Part shown: one piece after another, positions 62,018 through 64,000 of the stretch | Numbering within the stretch: position 1 is the first letter of the stretch | How the letters are laid out: the number at the start of each line of letters is the position of its first letter | Origin: Citrobacter europaeus | GTDB lineage: Bacteria > Pseudomonadota > Gammaproteobacteria > Enterobacterales > Enterobacteriaceae | DNA length: 64,000 bases | Assembly: GCA_020099315.1 (NCBI GenBank) | Contig: CP083650.1 | Span: 2,604,001 to 2,668,000 of the forward strand | Direction of reading: 5' to 3' | The notes under the pieces: generated by a model | Database searches by the model: none | What the model was told of the DNA's origin: nothing | The model's input: only the letters and a program-made list of their open reading frames with translations | Program-made: the position numbers and the translations under genes

Positions 62018-63910
62018 TCACCCCATATCCTTGAGTTCATTAACCGCACGCCATGCCTGGTCGATCGCCGTATGGGCATAAGCACTCCAGTCAGAATCGG
62101 AGTTAGCGATGGCGATGCGACCGACTGGCTGACGCGCCCGCTCGATAATTTCTGGCATTTTATCCATATCATCGAACAGCGAGTTGGCGTAATACGCATA
62201 GCCATGCGCCCAGCGGTTAACGGTAATGGCGGCGATATCGCGTTGATTATCAAAGCCCGTTGAGCCAAACATTTCCTGCAGCTGGGAACGAATCATCTCC
62301 TCATGCGCCGCAAATGTGGTCCCCAGTAAATAGGCTCGTCCCAGACGGAACTGCTCTCTGGCCGACAGGTTACTGCCAGGATAGGTAGGCACATAGACCA
62401 TGTGAATGACCATCGGATCGTCCGGTGAGGCCGGATGTTGGTACCCGCCGATGCTGACCGGATAGTCGAGCTTAACCCTGCTATAGGGAGCAGCCGGAGA
62501 GTAAAATTCATGTACGCCAAGCTGTTTGAACGCCTGCCAGTTTTTGACCACCACGTTGGTGTACACCAGCGGTGCTTTCACGTTCAGTTTGAGATCCGCC
62601 TGCTGCTGTTCCGGCATCTCAGGCACCAGATACGGGATCATCATGTTATAGCCTGCCATGATGGTGTTCTTACCGCGCACACGGTGCATTTTGCCGTCAC
62701 GCAGATAGGTCACCGCCACGCCATCCTGTACGTTGGCCGCATTTATCACCGTGCTGTTCAGGCGCAGACGCGTGGTGTTTTCTGGTAGATCCAGCTTTTC
62801 GTAATGCAGTCTGGCGAGAACAGAGTCTTCCATAGTGTTACCCGGTAGCGCATCCGGCAGCATATACCTGACTAACAGTCGGGCCAGACCGGCGTTACCG
62901 TCCGGGAAATGGTAAACATACGGCTCTTCGAGGTCGGCCAGCGACTCTCCGTCCAACGGCGGTAACCCCATCCCTTCCATGCCGGGTAAGGCGCACGCCC
63001 TGGCATCGCTGCAGGAGATGCCTTCAATGCCGATGGCAAAGAAGTCATTGGAACGCTGCTGAAAATAGAGCAGCGCCATTTTACTCAAACCAACTTTTGT
63101 TGCTAAAAATTCACTGTAGCTGTGGGTATCCAGCCATTCCATTTTCTCATCGACCGTCATCCCCGGAAGGTAATCGCCAGGACGTACGTGCAGGTCGATC
63201 AGCGCTTTTCTGTCGTTCTCACTTAGCGGGAAATCATTGATAAAGTCTTCAATTTTACGCCCATTGAGCCTGTCCGGCGGGATATCATCAGATACCGCGC
63301 GGCCCGGATCGCCGCTGACGATTTTTGTTTCGCCAAAATTCTTTTTGTCGAAGAAAACGCCGCGACTGAGCTGCCAGTCGGGGTAGAAGTTTACGTCAAA
63401 ACTCTCTTTTAACCGCGTGACGCTGACGCCCACGGTTTCCATCAGTTTTTGTACCTCAGGACTGAAATTATGCGCGGGTGACTGGAATGCTTCGCTGCCG
63501 CCATAACCGAGTAGTTTCTTGCCCGAGCTGGTAAATTCATTACGTTTGGCATGCCCGCCAAAATCATCATGGTTATCGAGGATCAGGACCCGGCTATTTT
63601 GTCCGGCAAGTTGTCGCCAGAAACATCCGGCAGCCAGCCCGCTAATCCCGCCCCCCACTATCACCAGATCGTACTCTTCCTCAACGGGCAGAGCGTTTAG
63701 ATCAAAATGCTTATGCTCGCGGCCTAGCGCATGCGCCATTTCAAACGATCCAGGATGATTACCCCGCAGCCCCGTCAGCGCGGGCGGATAATAGTGTCCA
63801 TCTATAAATGCGTTTCCCTTTCCTGCCGCCCTGACCCATTCCAGCGGAGTAAGCCCCGCCGCAATAGTCACCGCGACGCCGTTGAGAAAATCACGTCTGG
63901 TAATTGCCAT
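62018..63910 (-). CDS. Tat-exported FAD spermidine dehydrogenase (SpdH type)
   Basis: A 630-aa flavoprotein matching SpdH-type spermidine dehydrogenases. The Tat signal TRRDFLNG lies at residues 4-11, with a hydrophobic stretch to about 20. The FAD dinucleotide motif VIVGGGISGLAAG lies at 83-95. The substrate would be oxidised in the periplasm to 1,3-diaminopropane and 4-aminobutyraldehyde. A membrane-bound spermidine dehydrogenase has been described biochemically from Citrobacter freundii, as I recall, which supports the host guess. It is coupled to the cytochrome c gene; AAGGAAAAAAG precedes the ATG. Confidence 0.88.
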   Translation of the reverse strand: MAITRRDFLNGVAVTIAAGLTPLEWVRAAGKGNAFIDGHYYPPALTGLRGNHPGSFEMAHALGREHKHFDLNALPVEEEYDLVIVGGGISGLAAGCFWRQLAGQNSRVLILDNHDDFGGHAKRNEFTSSGKKLLGYGGSEAFQSPAHNFSPEVQKLMETVGVSVTRLKESFDVNFYPDWQLSRGVFFDKKNFGETKIVSGDPGRAVSDDIPPDRLNGRKIEDFINDFPLSENDRKALIDLHVRPGDYLPGMTVDEKMEWLDTHSYSEFLATKVGLSKMALLYFQQRSNDFFAIGIEGISCSDARACALPGMEGMGLPPLDGESLADLEEPYVYHFPDGNAGLARLLVRYMLPDALPGNTMEDSVLARLHYEKLDLPENTTRLRLNSTVINAANVQDGVAVTYLRDGKMHRVRGKNTIMAGYNMMIPYLVPEMPEQQQADLKLNVKAPLVYTNVVVKNWQAFKQLGVHEFYSPAAPYSRVKLDYPVSIGGYQHPASPDDPMVIHMVYVPTYPGSNLSAREQFRLGRAYLLGTTFAAHEEMIRSQLQEMFGSTGFDNQRDIAAITVNRWAHGYAYYANSLFDDMDKMPEIIERARQPVGRIAIANSDSDWSAYAHTAIDQAWRAVNELKDMG

Positions 63911-63965
63911 TAACTTTTTTCCTTATTGCTACACACTGCCCTTAATACGACACAAATAAGAGATA

Positions 63966-63991
63966 TACCCCTTCAAATTATTAAAGGGGTA
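63966..63991. terminator. Hairpin upstream of the spermidine dehydrogenase gene
   Basis: TACCCCTT and AAGGGGTA form an 8-bp stem around a 10-nt AT-rich loop about 56 bases before the gene start. It may terminate the gene beyond the window edge or act as an operator. Confidence 0.4.
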
Positions 63992-64000
63992 CAGCCGACT

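Noticed and set aside
1..64000. CRISPR array, complete insertion sequence or prophage
   Set aside because: No regularly spaced repeats, transposase, integrase or phage structural gene was seen.

Overview
The window is a chromosomal segment of a gammaproteobacterium of the Enterobacteriaceae, most likely Citrobacter or a close relative. The first 10.7 kb has the Escherichia/Salmonella order grxD-mepH-sodB-ydhP-ynhF-purR-punR-punC-cfa-ribC-mdtK, with proteins close to those of E. coli as I recall them. The rest is accessory, including a complete ferric citrate system and a periplasmic spermidine dehydrogenase cluster. Genus assignment is inference; no 16S or MLST gene is present.

Layout. 1-10.8 kb: conserved core (cell wall, superoxide defence, purine regulation and transport, cyclopropane fatty acids, riboflavin, MATE efflux). 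10.8-15.1 kb: a RluA-like pseudouridine synthase, a PhzF protein, ydhR, and a ridA / threo-3-hydroxyaspartate ammonia-lyase / YheO-type regulator cluster. 15.5-20.2 kb: a secreted molybdopterin-fold protein paired with a GGDEF-EAL protein, a TudS-YbgA fusion and a MarR-GNAT fusion. 20.2-23.6 kb: a foreign-looking patch with an AT-rich DUF4365 gene, a small membrane ORF, a decayed tRNA-Ile(CAU)-like sequence and an unknown two-membrane-segment protein. 23.6-27.9 kb: an AI-2E family permease, a diguanylate cyclase and a second tryptophanyl-tRNA synthetase behind what reads as a tryptophan attenuator with a leader peptide. 28-32 kb: Dcu transporter, aspartase-like enzyme and divergent LysR regulator. 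32-41 kb: hchA and the complete fecIR-fecABCDE ferric citrate system. 41-50.4 kb: SDR, WYL regulator, hydrolase, AzlCD with LysR, an unassigned FecCD-type ABC importer, an EmrE-like pump, a broken GNAT gene and a glutathione peroxidase.

50.5-57.9 kb: two tRNA-Val(GAC) genes (valV/valW equivalents), then a ModA-like protein without signal peptide next to a TonB receptor, two binding proteins, a FecCD permease and an ATPase. Both promoter regions of this importer carry near-identical inverted repeats resembling ModE operators, so it may be a TonB-dependent molybdenum (or molybdenum-chelate) importer rather than an iron-siderophore system. 57.9-64 kb: a polyamine cluster in which a Tat-exported spermidine dehydrogenase passes electrons to a tri-haem cytochrome c, and a PuuE/GabT-type aminotransferase under a divergent GabR/MocR regulator handles GABA.

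The strongest candidates for new biology are the attenuator ahead of the second TrpRS, the ModE-like TonB/ABC locus with its leaderless ModA-like protein, an 18-bp palindrome in front of the other ABC importer, a roughly 70-bp degenerate dispersed intergenic repeat, and the DUF4365 patch with the tRNA relic. No CRISPR array, intact insertion sequence or prophage was seen.
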